Shown: positions 56,173 to 64,000 of the stretch, in pieces
Numbering within the stretch: the stretch's first letter is position 1
Layout: each line of letters starts with the position of its first letter
Assembly (NCBI RefSeq): GCF_000632495.1
Contig: NZ_JFZT01000015.1
Span: forward strand, 1 to 64,000
Reading direction: 5' to 3'
DNA: 64,000 nt
Origin: Candidatus Acidianus copahuensis
Lineage (GTDB): Archaea; Thermoproteota; Thermoprotei_A; Sulfolobales; Sulfolobaceae
Program-made: the position numbers and the translations under genes
Notes under the pieces: model-generated
Databases searched by the model: none
Seen by the model: the letters and a program-made list of their open reading frames with translations, nothing else
Told to the model about the DNA's origin: nothing

Positions 56173-57324
56173 TTATTCATTAGCTATCTTTCTTATAATT
56201 TCGTCGAGTCTCTCACCATGTTTATTCCAGGATAGAGATTCAGCTAGTTTTCTGTTATTTTCGTAAATCTTATTCCACATCTCCTCGTTAACGAACAATT
56301 CATCCAATATTTTAGATATTCCATCAAAGTCGTTTTCCTCCACAATAAATCCGTTCTCTTTATCCTTTATAACCTCAGTTATACCTATCCCTCTGTTAAC
56401 TATCAGAGGAATTCCATAGGAAAGAGCTTCAAGGGAACCCATCCCAGGTCCTCTCTCATTATAGCCGAACCGTATGAAAGCCTTAGATCTTCTGTAAAGT
56501 TCTCTTAATTCTTCCTCTTGAAGCGGACCCGTTACCTCCAAGTGTTCGTTTCTCATGTTTCTATATTTCTCTAAAAGCGTTCTATCGGCCCAGTCCCCAG
56601 CTATGACTACTTTACCTCTCCTTAGCCTCCTTGATATCTCCACAAGCCTTTCTGGATGTCTACCAGCATCCCACATCGTTACGGACAAGGCTATATCCTC
56701 TCTAGAGGAAAAATTAGGAGAATCGACGGGATCACTACCAAGGTAAAGAGTGAAGACGTTTTTGTAACCATATCTCTCCAGGGCCTCTCTGTTAGCCTCA
56801 GCGTTTGTAATGATACAGTTAGCCTTCCAAAGACCTAATCTATCTATAAGCTTAGGGAGAAGTGGAGGATTAGGGTTGGAGAGTGGCGTCTCGTGGACGA
56901 AGACAACTTTCTTCTCTCCTCCTCCTTTCTTTCCCCTTATTTCCCACACTTTTTCCTTAAGTTTTCTAACCCACGAAAATAGAGCTGTCCACTGATCGTA
57001 GTAGATGACAACGTCATAATTTTTCTTTCTTCTCATTTCGTAAAGAAAGATGAGATCTAGGTCAATGGTTGCGTCGTCTCCTCTTCCCTTAGCGTAGATT
57101 GAGGTTAACTTCCAGAAGATCTTACCAAGTAAGCGTTTCTTAACTGTGGGAGGGTAAAGTACAGTGTAATTAATCGAGGAACTGTACTTAACTTCTCTTT
57201 GAGTTTCTCTAATAAATACCAAATCAACGTCATGCCCCCTTTTCATCAACTCATATGCCTCTTTAAAGGCTGCCCTCTGCACTCCTCCTGGCCAAAGAAC
57301 TCTTACAAGAATCAGGACTTTCAT
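56173..57324 (-). CDS. GT4 glycosyltransferase
   Basis: 383 residues. N-domain: VRVLWPGGVQRAAFKEAYEL, with the GG loop. C-domain: DIALSVTMWDAGRHPERLVE, then FIRFGYNERGPGMGSLEALS and YGIPLIVNRG, where Glu and the GPGMG loop replace the plain EX7E layout. A family of archaeal glycosyltransferases with this GPG variant exists. It stands apart from the main cluster behind the tnpB element. Intact. Confidence 0.85.
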   Translation of the reverse strand: MKVLILVRVLWPGGVQRAAFKEAYELMKRGHDVDLVFIRETQREVKYSSSINYTVLYPPTVKKRLLGKIFWKLTSIYAKGRGDDATIDLDLIFLYEMRRKKNYDVVIYYDQWTALFSWVRKLKEKVWEIRGKKGGGEKKVVFVHETPLSNPNPPLLPKLIDRLGLWKANCIITNAEANREALERYGYKNVFTLYLGSDPVDSPNFSSREDIALSVTMWDAGRHPERLVEISRRLRRGKVVIAGDWADRTLLEKYRNMRNEHLEVTGPLQEEELRELYRRSKAFIRFGYNERGPGMGSLEALSYGIPLIVNRGIGITEVIKDKENGFIVEENDFDGISKILDELFVNEEMWNKIYENNRKLAESLSWNKHGERLDEIIRKIANE

Positions 57325-57828
57325 GAGATCACCTTAATTTTCAGAGTTATGTGGAGAACTCATCTTTTAACTTTTTTGAGCCAGGTTAGGAAAAGACTTA
57401 GTCCTGAATGGAGTTTTTTGATCCCCAATTAGAAATTTCTTCAAAAACAAAATAAAAGGATAAGTAAAGGAAGTTGTCTGGTTATGATTAATTATCTACA
57501 TGATTAACTACCTAATTGGGGGGAATTAACATGGTTTATTAAGATTTTTATCATTATTTTCAGACATACTACGTTATCTCATCAATTAATAAAAACTATA
57601 TTAAAGGAATAGATTAAAGGGAATTTTTCCTTTCAAGTTGGATAAAGGCTTTATGATATGTTAGATTTTGTTGGATTGAAAGTCTTTCGAAAGGTCTATG
57701 TCTCCACTAAATAATGAATACATTTATGTTTTCTCAAGAATCATTGTTAATAAAAATAAAGCTCCATACCTATAGCGTGATCTAGATAGCCTTTGTCAAT
57801 ATTTTGTTAAGGTCATTGGTGAAAAGAA
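57325..57828. other. AT-rich intergenic region
   Basis: No gene seen. GGGGGGAATTAACATGGTTT followed by ATTAAGATTTTTATCATTAT near 57518-57560 recalls repeat family P. The rest is featureless. Confidence 0.35.
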
Positions 57829-58107
57829 ATGAGATTAGTCTTATGCAATTTTAAGATGACTTTCGTTAGGTTATCGTTAATCCTTTTTATAATAACTTTT
57901 GCCTCCATGGCTGTCCTTTGGATGATCCTGCCAGTTGTATTAGGATATCTTAAGTTCAGGAATATAGACTTGTTTTTTTCTTTCCCTCTCTTTGTAGAGT
58001 TAATCACCTTGTGCAGAAACTTCCTATTAAAGCAGAGTGTTAACGTATTATGTGTATATACTCAAGTAGTTGTTTTTCTTTTCGAAGAGAATAAGTTTGG
58101 GTTCTAA
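57829..58107 (+). CDS. Possible small membrane protein
   Basis: 92 residues with two hydrophobic segments (LILFIITFASMAVLWMILPV and ELITLCRNFLL...VVVFLF). No family is known, it overlaps the ATPase gene end by four bases, and no clear promoter is visible. Could be a remnant of a longer membrane protein. Confidence 0.3.
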   Translation: MRLVLCNFKMTFVRLSLILFIITFASMAVLWMILPVVLGYLKFRNIDLFFSFPLFVELITLCRNFLLKQSVNVLCVYTQVVVFLFEENKFGF

Positions 58108-59267
58108 CTATTATTAAATAGTTTTCCCGCTATCTCTTTTAGTTCATCAGGTCCCAAAGATAGGTCTGCATAGCCCTCTGGGGGCTTCTCTCTCAAGCTT
58201 ATCAGTCCCACATTCTTAGCTACTTTACTTATCCTCTTTACCGCATTGAGGGCTTCAGATCTAGTAATTTCCCCCATCTTTACTTCAAAACCCCATATTG
58301 GTACTCTTTTTTTCATAATTACTATATCAATGTCTTCCTTTGGAGAATAATAAAGTTCCCCGTTAAAGTATTTTGCTAGCATCTCTCCTATGCTGAACTG
58401 TACTTCTCTACCTATAGGTAATGTTTCGACCTTTAACTCAGTCTCACTTACTGAATATTTACTTTCAGCATATAATATTAGAGACAATGGAGGTGACCTT
58501 ATTTTATAGAAGTTTTCTCTTGATAAAGTTGGGATCTTTTGTACTAATCCCATCTTGGCCAGCTTATTTACCATTGACGATATAGTGGGTTCCCTGCCCT
58601 TTGGTTGTATAATACCAGCAATTTCAGAGGTTTTCCATATACCTTCACCCAAGAGGAGAAGGATCTTATAGTAAATGTTAGTAAGTTGCCTTTCCTCTTC
58701 CTTAAATACTTCTCCTATTAATCCTTTTGCTATGAGAGAAAACTCTTTCACTTTCTCCAGTAGTTCCTCATATTTATCGATAAAAGGAATGATCCAAGGA
58801 TCCCTAAAGATGACTGATAATAACGGGTCACCTAACTGGTAAAGGACATCTTCATAAGAAATTATATCTATTTCCATGGGTGTAAACATACCTAAGAGTG
58901 GACTATTCCTGTCAAATACTTTCTCTAATACACTGTAACTTGACCCAACTGCTACTAGTATACCTTCTCTTTCCCAATTAGATATTATAGTGTAAAAGTC
59001 GTCTGGTAGTCTTTGGAACTCATCGATTATTGCAGTTCCACCAGACCTTATAATCCTCTTTGCTTCATTTAAGGCATCTTCTAATTTTATTACCTTATCG
59101 TCTTGTGTTACTGCTCTCAAAGATACAGTAACAAGGAAATACCAGTCGGCCTTTATGTATTTCTTAGCAAGTGTAGTTTTACCAGTCTTCCTACGTCCAT
59201 ATATCAAAGTCCAGGCCTTTATTTTTCGTATTTTGTCTTCTTCTTTTCTTTTGAGATATAGTCTCAT
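58104..59267 (-). CDS. Archaeal ATPase (PF01637) with DUF234-like C-terminus
   Basis: 387 residues. Walker A GRRKTGKTT at 24-32, Walker B GGTAIIDEFQRLPDDFYTII near 93, sensor SSYSVLEKVFDRNSPLLGMF near 130. After about residue 205 comes a winged-helix region (GIWKTSEIAGIIQPKGREPT) and a C-terminal PD-(D/E)XK-like part (EDIDIVIMKKRVPIWGFEVK, with Asp and Glu-x-Lys). This architecture is typical of archaeal ATPases with a DUF234 tail, possibly mobile and self-regulating. The start ATG lies within a direct repeat (59265-59290). Confidence 0.85.
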   Translation of the reverse strand: MRLYLKRKEEDKIRKIKAWTLIYGRRKTGKTTLAKKYIKADWYFLVTVSLRAVTQDDKVIKLEDALNEAKRIIRSGGTAIIDEFQRLPDDFYTIISNWEREGILVAVGSSYSVLEKVFDRNSPLLGMFTPMEIDIISYEDVLYQLGDPLLSVIFRDPWIIPFIDKYEELLEKVKEFSLIAKGLIGEVFKEEERQLTNIYYKILLLLGEGIWKTSEIAGIIQPKGREPTISSMVNKLAKMGLVQKIPTLSRENFYKIRSPPLSLILYAESKYSVSETELKVETLPIGREVQFSIGEMLAKYFNGELYYSPKEDIDIVIMKKRVPIWGFEVKMGEITRSEALNAVKRISKVAKNVGLISLREKPPEGYADLSLGPDELKEIAGKLFNNS

Positions 59268-59290
59268 AAGACTAGTCCTATAAGACTATT
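59265..59290. promoter_or_regulatory. Direct repeat over the ATPase start codon
   Basis: ATAAGACTA occurs twice, 14 bases apart (59266-59274 and 59280-59288); the central GACTAGTC is palindromic. The ATG (minus, 59267-59265) overlaps the first copy. The arrangement matches 16299-16332 in kind, so it is probably an operator for a leaderless transcript. Confidence 0.5.
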
Positions 59291-59697
59291 CTCATGATAT
59301 TTTTAAAGCTTTTTGTAAAACTAACAAAAAGCGAGCTATTCCTAGGAATAATGAGTCATCAGTTTGTCCCTAGAGATATCCTTAAGTTGTTCAACGTGTT
59401 TCAGTCCTTTAGGACTTACTCCTCACTCACCCTTCCAGTATGTTTCCATCAAATCTCAGAAAAACTTTCTATTTAGTATCTTATAATTGTACAAAAATAG
59501 GTTAAGAAAGAAAAGGAAAGTTAGATAGCTTATGCTCAGGTAACGTCTTTGGCACCATAATGGTATTTTTCATTTTATTTCGTTGTAAATGTGGGTTTGT
59601 AGACCCGAATAAGGAACTTGAAAGATTGGTAAAGAACTAAAGTGTACAGGTTTTCCCACACCTGCTTCTGTGAGGTAGGTGGGGTTATCCCGCTAAG
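59291..59697. other. Intergenic with R1 copy D
   Basis: Holds R1 copy D (59365-59441). A Cys-rich fragment FRCKCGFVDPNKELERLVKN near 59577-59640 reads like a zinc-ribbon piece, probably from a TnpB or related gene. No complete gene. Confidence 0.4.
59365..59441 (-). repeat. Dispersed structured element R1, copy D (3' half)
   Basis: Minus strand: CATACTGGAAGGGTGAGTGA then GGAGTAAGTCCTAAAGGAC, ending GGATATCTCTAGGGAC. It repeats the last third of copy A, including the closing inverted repeat. The 5' two-thirds are missing. Confidence 0.55.
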
Positions 59698-60282
59698 GTG
59701 CGGATCAGGTTAATGGGCTCTGGCTCAGAACGTTACGAAGCTCAGTGCCTCGTGGACAAGACAATAAATGTCCGTAAAGCCAAACCCATCTTTCTGAGAG
59801 AACAAGCACCCTATAACACATGGGTTAGGAGGGCTAAGCACTTCATTGATACTCAAGTTAGGAGGACTATTGATTGGCTTTATAACAATAACGTTTCAAC
59901 GGTTTATGTCGGCTATCCTAAGGAAATATCCCAAGATAATGGGAACTTCTATACCGTGAATTTATGGCATTACAACTATTTGTTGAAGAGGGTTTATGAG
60001 GTCGCAGAGGAATATGGTATTAAAGTTAATTTTGTTGACGAATCATACACTTCTTCAACATGCCCAATACATGGAACGGGCTGTGGTAAAAGGATACACA
60101 GAGGACTATTCAAATGTACGACACTTAACAAGGTGTTTAACGCGGACTTAGTCGGTGCGTATAATATCTTAGTGAAACTCATAACCCTGAGTCCCGAAAG
60201 GGATAGGGGTAACGGGCTGAAGACCCAGCCCAGGGCTGAACGAAAAAAGGATGTAGCCTTAAACCTCCCCGTACTAGCGTGA
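59698..60282 (+). pseudogene. TnpB (family 2) C-terminal remnant
   Basis: Only the C-terminal half survives: AKHFIDTQVRRTIDWLYNNN, VGYPKEISQDNGNFYTVNLW, then FVDESYTSSTCPIHG and FNADLVGAYNIL. The N-terminal half with the RuvC-I Asp is missing, replaced by unrelated sequence from about 59698 to 59800. The right end and likely guide-RNA region downstream (60283-60315) are complete. Nuclease activity is not expected. Confidence 0.75.
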
Positions 60283-60315
60283 ACCCTCGCACTTTAGTGC
60301 GGGGAGGAGGTCAGA
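60283..60315 (+). mobile_element. Right end of a family-2 tnpB element
   Basis: CCCTCGCACTTTAGTGCGGG hairpin, then GAGGAGGTCAGA, the same ending as the intact element at 54386. The bases just after it would be the guide portion of the RNA; they belong to the pilin promoter region. Confidence 0.6.
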
Positions 60316-60362
60316 TGAAGAATAATCATAAAAGTTTATATAGAACTAACTCCGATCGATTT

Positions 60363-60791
60363 ATGGATATGATGTCTTTAAAAAGATCAAAAATAAGCGC
60401 TAAAAGGAAAAGAGGAATATCAGGAGCAATAACTGCTTTAATCCTAGTTATAGCATCTGTTATCATAGCTCTTGCAGTAGTTAGTCTAGCCTTCGGGTTC
60501 TTCGGAGCTTTCAGTTCTTCACCTACAGTTACCCAAATAGGAAGTGGGACGATAACTACTAATGGAGTAGCTTGTGTTACTCTTAAGTCAACCGGGACTG
60601 TAACAATTGTCTCAGCTACGTTTAATGGTGGAAGTGTATCACCTCATATTTCAACTATTACTGCTGGGACAGGAACTTACTCTTTTACTGTTAGCGATAA
60701 AAGTGGTATCCTACCAGGTAGCACATATACCATAACATTAACTCTATCTAATGGTCAGACTCTCCCTGTAACTGTAATCGGTACGACATAA
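60363..60791 (+). CDS. Type IV pilin-like protein (class III signal peptide)
   Basis: I choose the ATG at 60363 because AAAGTTTATATAG lies about 27 bases upstream, as in leaderless archaeal genes; an upstream ATG at 60315 would sit before that TATA box. Product 142 residues. MDMMSLKRSKISAKRKRG precedes ISGAITALILVIASVIIALA, a class III signal peptide cleaved by PibD, leaving the hydrophobic assembly helix. The rest is Thr/Ser/Gly-rich and beta-like (SGTITTNGVACVTLKSTGTV), a pilin head. Likely a subunit of an adhesive or archaeal pilus outside the cell. Confidence 0.8.
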   Translation: MDMMSLKRSKISAKRKRGISGAITALILVIASVIIALAVVSLAFGFFGAFSSSPTVTQIGSGTITTNGVACVTLKSTGTVTIVSATFNGGSVSPHISTITAGTGTYSFTVSDKSGILPGSTYTITLTLSNGQTLPVTVIGTT

Positions 60792-61200
60792 CATAAATAT
60801 CTGGGGGAAAAATAATTTTTTATTTTGTATATTTTAAGAATTTTCTTTAGTGCATACATTTATGTATATAATCATTATTTTTATTTGAAGTAATCATATT
60901 TTGTTTTATCAGATAATAAAACAAGCCTCTTCAATCTTGAAGTTTTAGCATGAAGTTAAAGGAGTAGGAGACTTGAACTTAAATGAAATAAAAAATGGAG
61001 CAAGTAGTTCGACATTTTAGATCATCTATACAAAATCTATATCCTTTAATGTGTACAACTATTTCTTATGAACTGTCCAGACCTTTTGGTCATCTTACCG
61101 CTTCATTCTTAACGACGCTTTATCGAAGGTAGAGGGGTTACTTCAGGATCTAGGTGTTCCTACTTTTCAGTAGACTATTATTGGAACAAGCAAAGTCCGT
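60792..61200. other. Intergenic, no gene seen
   Basis: The first 60 bases hold A/T runs that could end the pilin transcript. The rest includes worn DNA with no supported gene, probably the missing end of the family-2 tnpB fragment. Confidence 0.35.
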
Positions 61201-61754
61201 CTACTGTGTAACAACAACTTGGACAAGCACTCTTAACTTTTTAGAAGTCTTTACGCCATATTTGTTAAGTATTGACTGATATCTTGCCAGTCTGTATTTA
61301 TAATAAAATGCAATTGTTTTTAACGGTCTACCGTTAAATAGTTTAGCCTTCCCGTCTTCTGTATAAATTGCTAACAAGTTGTTGATACCAATATCGATCC
61401 CTGCATTTAAATTTCCCTTAGGGCTAAGTGGTATCTTACGCCATTCCTTCCTTACCGCTTTCTCTTCTACCTCGAAACTAATGTGGGCATACCACGAGTC
61501 ACCGTCTTTTATTATCTCTAACCTACCCTGTTTCCCCTTAATATGCACTCTTCCCTTAAATTTACAACAATTCTACCAATCGCACCTAACCCTTTTAGGA
61601 TTAATGTGTCATCCTCTATCTCATATTGGTCGTTTCTAAGGACTGTCCATAACTTCCTCTGTTTATTCTCTTTCTTGTACCCAGGAGGGTTTACTTTTAT
61701 GATAAACTGTGGCAATTCCTTGTCTTTCTTCTTTTGCAGTAACTTAAAGAATGA

Positions 61755-63030
61755 CAACAACTCAAGCCTCGCCCTTTAGGGCGGGGTCAAACATTTTAAA
61801 TCTCTGGGCTATATAGTTCTTGTATGTCCTCCGATGAAGGGGTACTAACCAGGACTGTTGTCCTTAAGGTTAGCCCAGAGGGGGACATTAACTTCTCAAA
61901 ATGGAAGACCGCGACAAATCTAGTTTTAAAGTGGTTATTGAAGAACAAGGATAAGTGGAGCAAAAACAAGAATGGTGAATCTACAATCTCGTTAAACACA
62001 GTACAACAAGTATGGTACAAGGAGTTAAGAGAAAAGTTTGGTTTCACCTCTTACCAAGCTATAGCTTGTATAAGACAAGCAATAGCTAAGAGTTGGATGA
62101 ACAACCCAAACAAAGGAAGAGAGCCTAGGTTAAGAAAAGACGTTATATGGTTGAAGATTGACGATATTAAAGAGGTAACTAAGGAATATGTTAAGACCTC
62201 ATCTTATGGTAAGTTAATTGTTGAAGGGTACCCAAAGACTTTTGATGAAGTTAATGGATGGAAGAGAGGTGAAGCAAGGTTAGTGAAACAGGGTGACGAA
62301 TATTACTTGCATATAAGCTATGAGAAAGAAACCAAACTACCTAAACCGTCAAGCAATGCCATAGCTGTAGACATAAACGTTAGAGAGGTCGTGTATGGCG
62401 ACGAAAAACATGAAAGGAGGGATAAGACGCCCGTTGAGGATTTAATGAAGAAGAGGGAGTATGTGTCGACCCTTCAAAAGAAGTACCCATCTTGGAGGTC
62501 TCTAAAGAGGGTGTTGTTAAGGATAAGGGGAGTGTACAAGAACATACACAATGCTCTTGTTGATTGGGCTAGAAAAGAAGCTATTAGGATCGTAAACTAC
62601 GCCAAAAAGCTAGGCAAGGATACGATTATACTAGAGGACTTAAACGGTCTGAACAAGAGGCAACCTGGGCTAAAGAAGTCATGGAGGGAAAGGTTTCAAT
62701 ACATGGCATATTATACTCTTCAGTCCTGGATATCTTGGGAAGGGTTTAAGCACGGTATAGCTGTTATCAAGGTACCACCACGCTATACCTCTACTCGCTG
62801 TCCTTATGACGGTGAAGAAATGGTTGAGGTCGGGCACAGGACGTTTAGGTGTAAGAAGTGTGGTTTTCAAGCTGATAGGGATTCTATTGCCCGCTTAAAC
62901 TTATTGCGTAGGGGGAGTTCTGACGCCCCCCACAGCCACCACAGTGAGGGGTCGGTGCGACCCCAGAGTGGTGGAACCTATGAACCGCATCTGAAGAGAA
63001 CCATCGCCCTTTAGGGTGGTGAGGACGTCA
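61755..63030 (+). mobile_element. IS200/IS605-type tnpB element, family 1, copy 2
   Basis: 1276 bases. Both ends can be fixed from the interrupted gene: left flank ...AAGAATGA, right flank GTTCCATGCC; the intact paralogue at 55490-55515 reads AAGAATGAACTCCATGCC without the insert. So no target duplication was made, as expected for this family. Left end CAACAACTCAAGCCTCGCCC; right end closes GAGGACGTCA after the CATCGCCCTTTAGGGTGGTG hairpin. Confidence 0.88.
61824..63014 (+). CDS. tnpB: TnpB RNA-guided endonuclease (family 1), second copy
   Basis: 396 residues with all key residues: AVDINVREVVYGD (RuvC-I), ILEDLNGLNK (RuvC-II), CGFQADRDSIARL (RuvC-III), and the CPYDGEE...CKKCG finger. Close to the copy at 8-1198, but with many synonymous and some amino-acid differences, so the copies are not from a very recent event. 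A TATA-like GGCTATATAG box lies near 61806-61816. Confidence 0.93.
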   Translation: MSSDEGVLTRTVVLKVSPEGDINFSKWKTATNLVLKWLLKNKDKWSKNKNGESTISLNTVQQVWYKELREKFGFTSYQAIACIRQAIAKSWMNNPNKGREPRLRKDVIWLKIDDIKEVTKEYVKTSSYGKLIVEGYPKTFDEVNGWKRGEARLVKQGDEYYLHISYEKETKLPKPSSNAIAVDINVREVVYGDEKHERRDKTPVEDLMKKREYVSTLQKKYPSWRSLKRVLLRIRGVYKNIHNALVDWARKEAIRIVNYAKKLGKDTIILEDLNGLNKRQPGLKKSWRERFQYMAYYTLQSWISWEGFKHGIAVIKVPPRYTSTRCPYDGEEMVEVGHRTFRCKKCGFQADRDSIARLNLLRRGSSDAPHSHHSEGSVRPQSGGTYEPHLKRTIAL

Positions 63031-63259
63031 GTTCCATGCCTCGTTGTTCTTGTTTAGCACTTGTTGAGCTGTAGCTGACCCTATTAACTTCTTATACTTC
63101 TCGTAAAACATCTTATATGTACCTTTTAGATCAACTCCCTTTTTAGAGAAGAACTGCCTTCTTCTTTCATAGTTCACCTCATTCCACAGTTTAGCTGAAA
63201 GTGAGCATAACACCTTTAGTTTGTTTTCTGTTTCCTTATCTGTTACTAGTTTGATAACA

Positions 63260-63690
63260 CTAGTCCTCCTCATTTTTCCACTTTTCCTCCACGTATTTTT
63301 TAACTACCTCAGCAGTAACGTTACCTACTGTGGCTACGAAATAGCTCCTACTCCATAACTTACCGCTTTTCGTCTTTGCTTTAATCCCTGGAAACTTCTG
63401 CAATATCTTTCTTGAACTCTTACCCTTCAGATACCTAGCTATATATGAGGGAGCATGCTTTGGGGACATAAGGTGAAAACGTGAACATGGTCTGGCATAA
63501 CTTCTAATGCTATTGGTTCACAGCCTAGCTCTTTAAGTATTGAGTTCAAGACCCCTTTAGTATATTCTGCGATCTCACCAACTAAGACGTCTCTGCGATA
63601 TTTAGGTATCCAGACAAAATGTAAAGAAATGGTTGAAGTTGCCCATAGGGGTTTTGGTTTTACGGACTTGTTGTCATATCTGTGAAACCC
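63260..63690 (-). pseudogene. tnpA: IS200/IS605 TnpA (Y1 transposase), frameshifted
   Basis: The upstream frame reads LHFVWIPKYRRDVLVGEIAE and PIALEVMPDHVHVF, where HVH is the HUH metal motif. A one-base shift near 63480 leads to the next frame (MSPKHAPSYIARYLKGKSSR, then WSRSYFVATVGNVTAEVVKK and YVEEKW), where that Tyr is the catalytic residue. The N-terminus is uncertain. This is the only tnpA in the window and it is broken, so other copies elsewhere must supply transposition. Confidence 0.78.
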
Positions 63691-64000
63691 TTAGGCTTCA
63701 TCACGTTCTGAACAAAGCCTATCATCACTATCCATTGGAGGGATAACCCACCCATTCCACCAAAACGAGCGTAGAGAAACCAGTCCTTAGAAGTATACTC
63801 ATGAGTTTAACTTCCTATCATTTTTCTGACCAACACCTCAAAGACTTTCTTGTAACTTCAGTTTTACCATACACTCTAGGACTCATGTTACCGTTTGCTA
63901 TGTAGTCTCCTAAAAAATCTAACTAAAAATCGCAGTATAACGAAACTGGTATTAATGGCATCCATAGAGCATTAAACCGCTTCACGATGTCAACTATCAA
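63691..64000. other. Eroded sequence at the window edge
   Basis: A minus-strand frame near 63670-63800 reads DWFLYARFGGMGGLSLQWIV then MIGFVQNVMKPKGF, which looks like old membrane-protein coding sequence. No gene can be supported with the window ending here. Confidence 0.3.

Larger units (their letters stand above)
61201..63273 (-). pseudogene. TnpB (family 2), split by another tnpB element
   Basis: The N-terminal part (63031-63273, MRRTSVIKLVTDKETENKLK onward, ending NEAW) is separated from the middle (61201-61754; SFFKLLQKKKDKEL, then GIDIGINNLLAIYTED with the RuvC-I Asp). The break is a family-1 tnpB element. A further frameshift lies near 61545, and the C-terminal half after about LVQVVVTQ is missing. 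The 5' end overlaps tnpA by 14 bases, showing that this was once a complete tnpA-tnpB element. Confidence 0.8.

Noticed and set aside
1..63030. The window as one composite transposon bounded by the two family-1 tnpB elements
   Set aside because: IS200/IS605 elements do not form classic composite transposons, the copies are diverged, and no target duplication can be shown. Kept only as a possible inversion substrate.

Overview
The window looks like a piece of chromosome from a thermoacidophilic crenarchaeon of the order Sulfolobales. The AT-rich base composition, leaderless genes with TATA-like boxes about 25-30 bases before the start, the TnpB/IS200 elements, VapBC modules, a class III signal-peptide pilin, an IorA remnant and long runs of archaeal glycosyltransferases all fit. 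This is inferred from protein style, not from a marker gene: no rRNA, tRNA or CRISPR array was seen. The region is an accessory, rearranged zone. Many genes carry frameshifts or in-frame stops, so much of it is decaying (or the assembly holds indel errors).

Region by region. 1-1.3 kb: an IS200/IS605-type tnpB element whose left end has cut off the tail of a membrane-protein gene (1268-1863). 2-16 kb: mostly a gene graveyard (broken glycosyltransferase, MFS transporter, PIG-L deacetylase, antiporter, secreted protein, indolepyruvate oxidoreductase, VapBC, ATPases) around a few intact genes (MscS channel 4.8-5.7, MFS transporter 8.6-9.7, hemerythrin-like protein 11.4-11.9). 13.4-14.9 kb: an SMC/OLD-type ATPase overlapping a small PD-(D/E)XK-like protein. 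16.8-18.2 kb: an uncharacterised two-gene unit. 20.1-22.8 kb: an 896-residue protein with a PD-(D/E)XK-like signature near its C-terminus. 23.4-24.9 kb: a three-gene overlapping operon ending in a HEPN-like protein. 25.6-28.9 kb: an MHS-type transporter and an amidohydrolase. 29.3-30.9 kb: an AAA ATPase plus TOPRIM-type protein, reminiscent of PARIS/OLD systems but broken. 31-33.5 kb: a transposase remnant and an intact VapBC pair. I read 13-33 kb as a candidate defence/toxin island.

33.8-57.3 kb is a surface-glycan island: two GT2 and six GT4 glycosyltransferase genes, a GT-C-like polytopic protein, an FkbM methyltransferase, and two copies of a 'secreted protein + Wzx-type flippase' unit. 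A plasmid-type ParA operon (47.9-49.2 kb) sits inside the first unit. These genes would together assemble, modify and export a surface or exopolysaccharide glycan.

54-64 kb is rich in IS200/IS605 elements. It holds an intact family-2 tnpB element, a truncated family-2 tnpB next to a type IV pilin gene, and a tnpA-tnpB element split by a family-1 tnpB element. An ATPase of the archaeal PF01637 type lies at 58.1-59.3 kb. Dispersed non-coding repeats occur throughout: a structured 160-250 bp element in three or four copies, two families of short inverted-repeat elements, and direct or inverted repeats over the start codons of three archaeal-ATPase genes.
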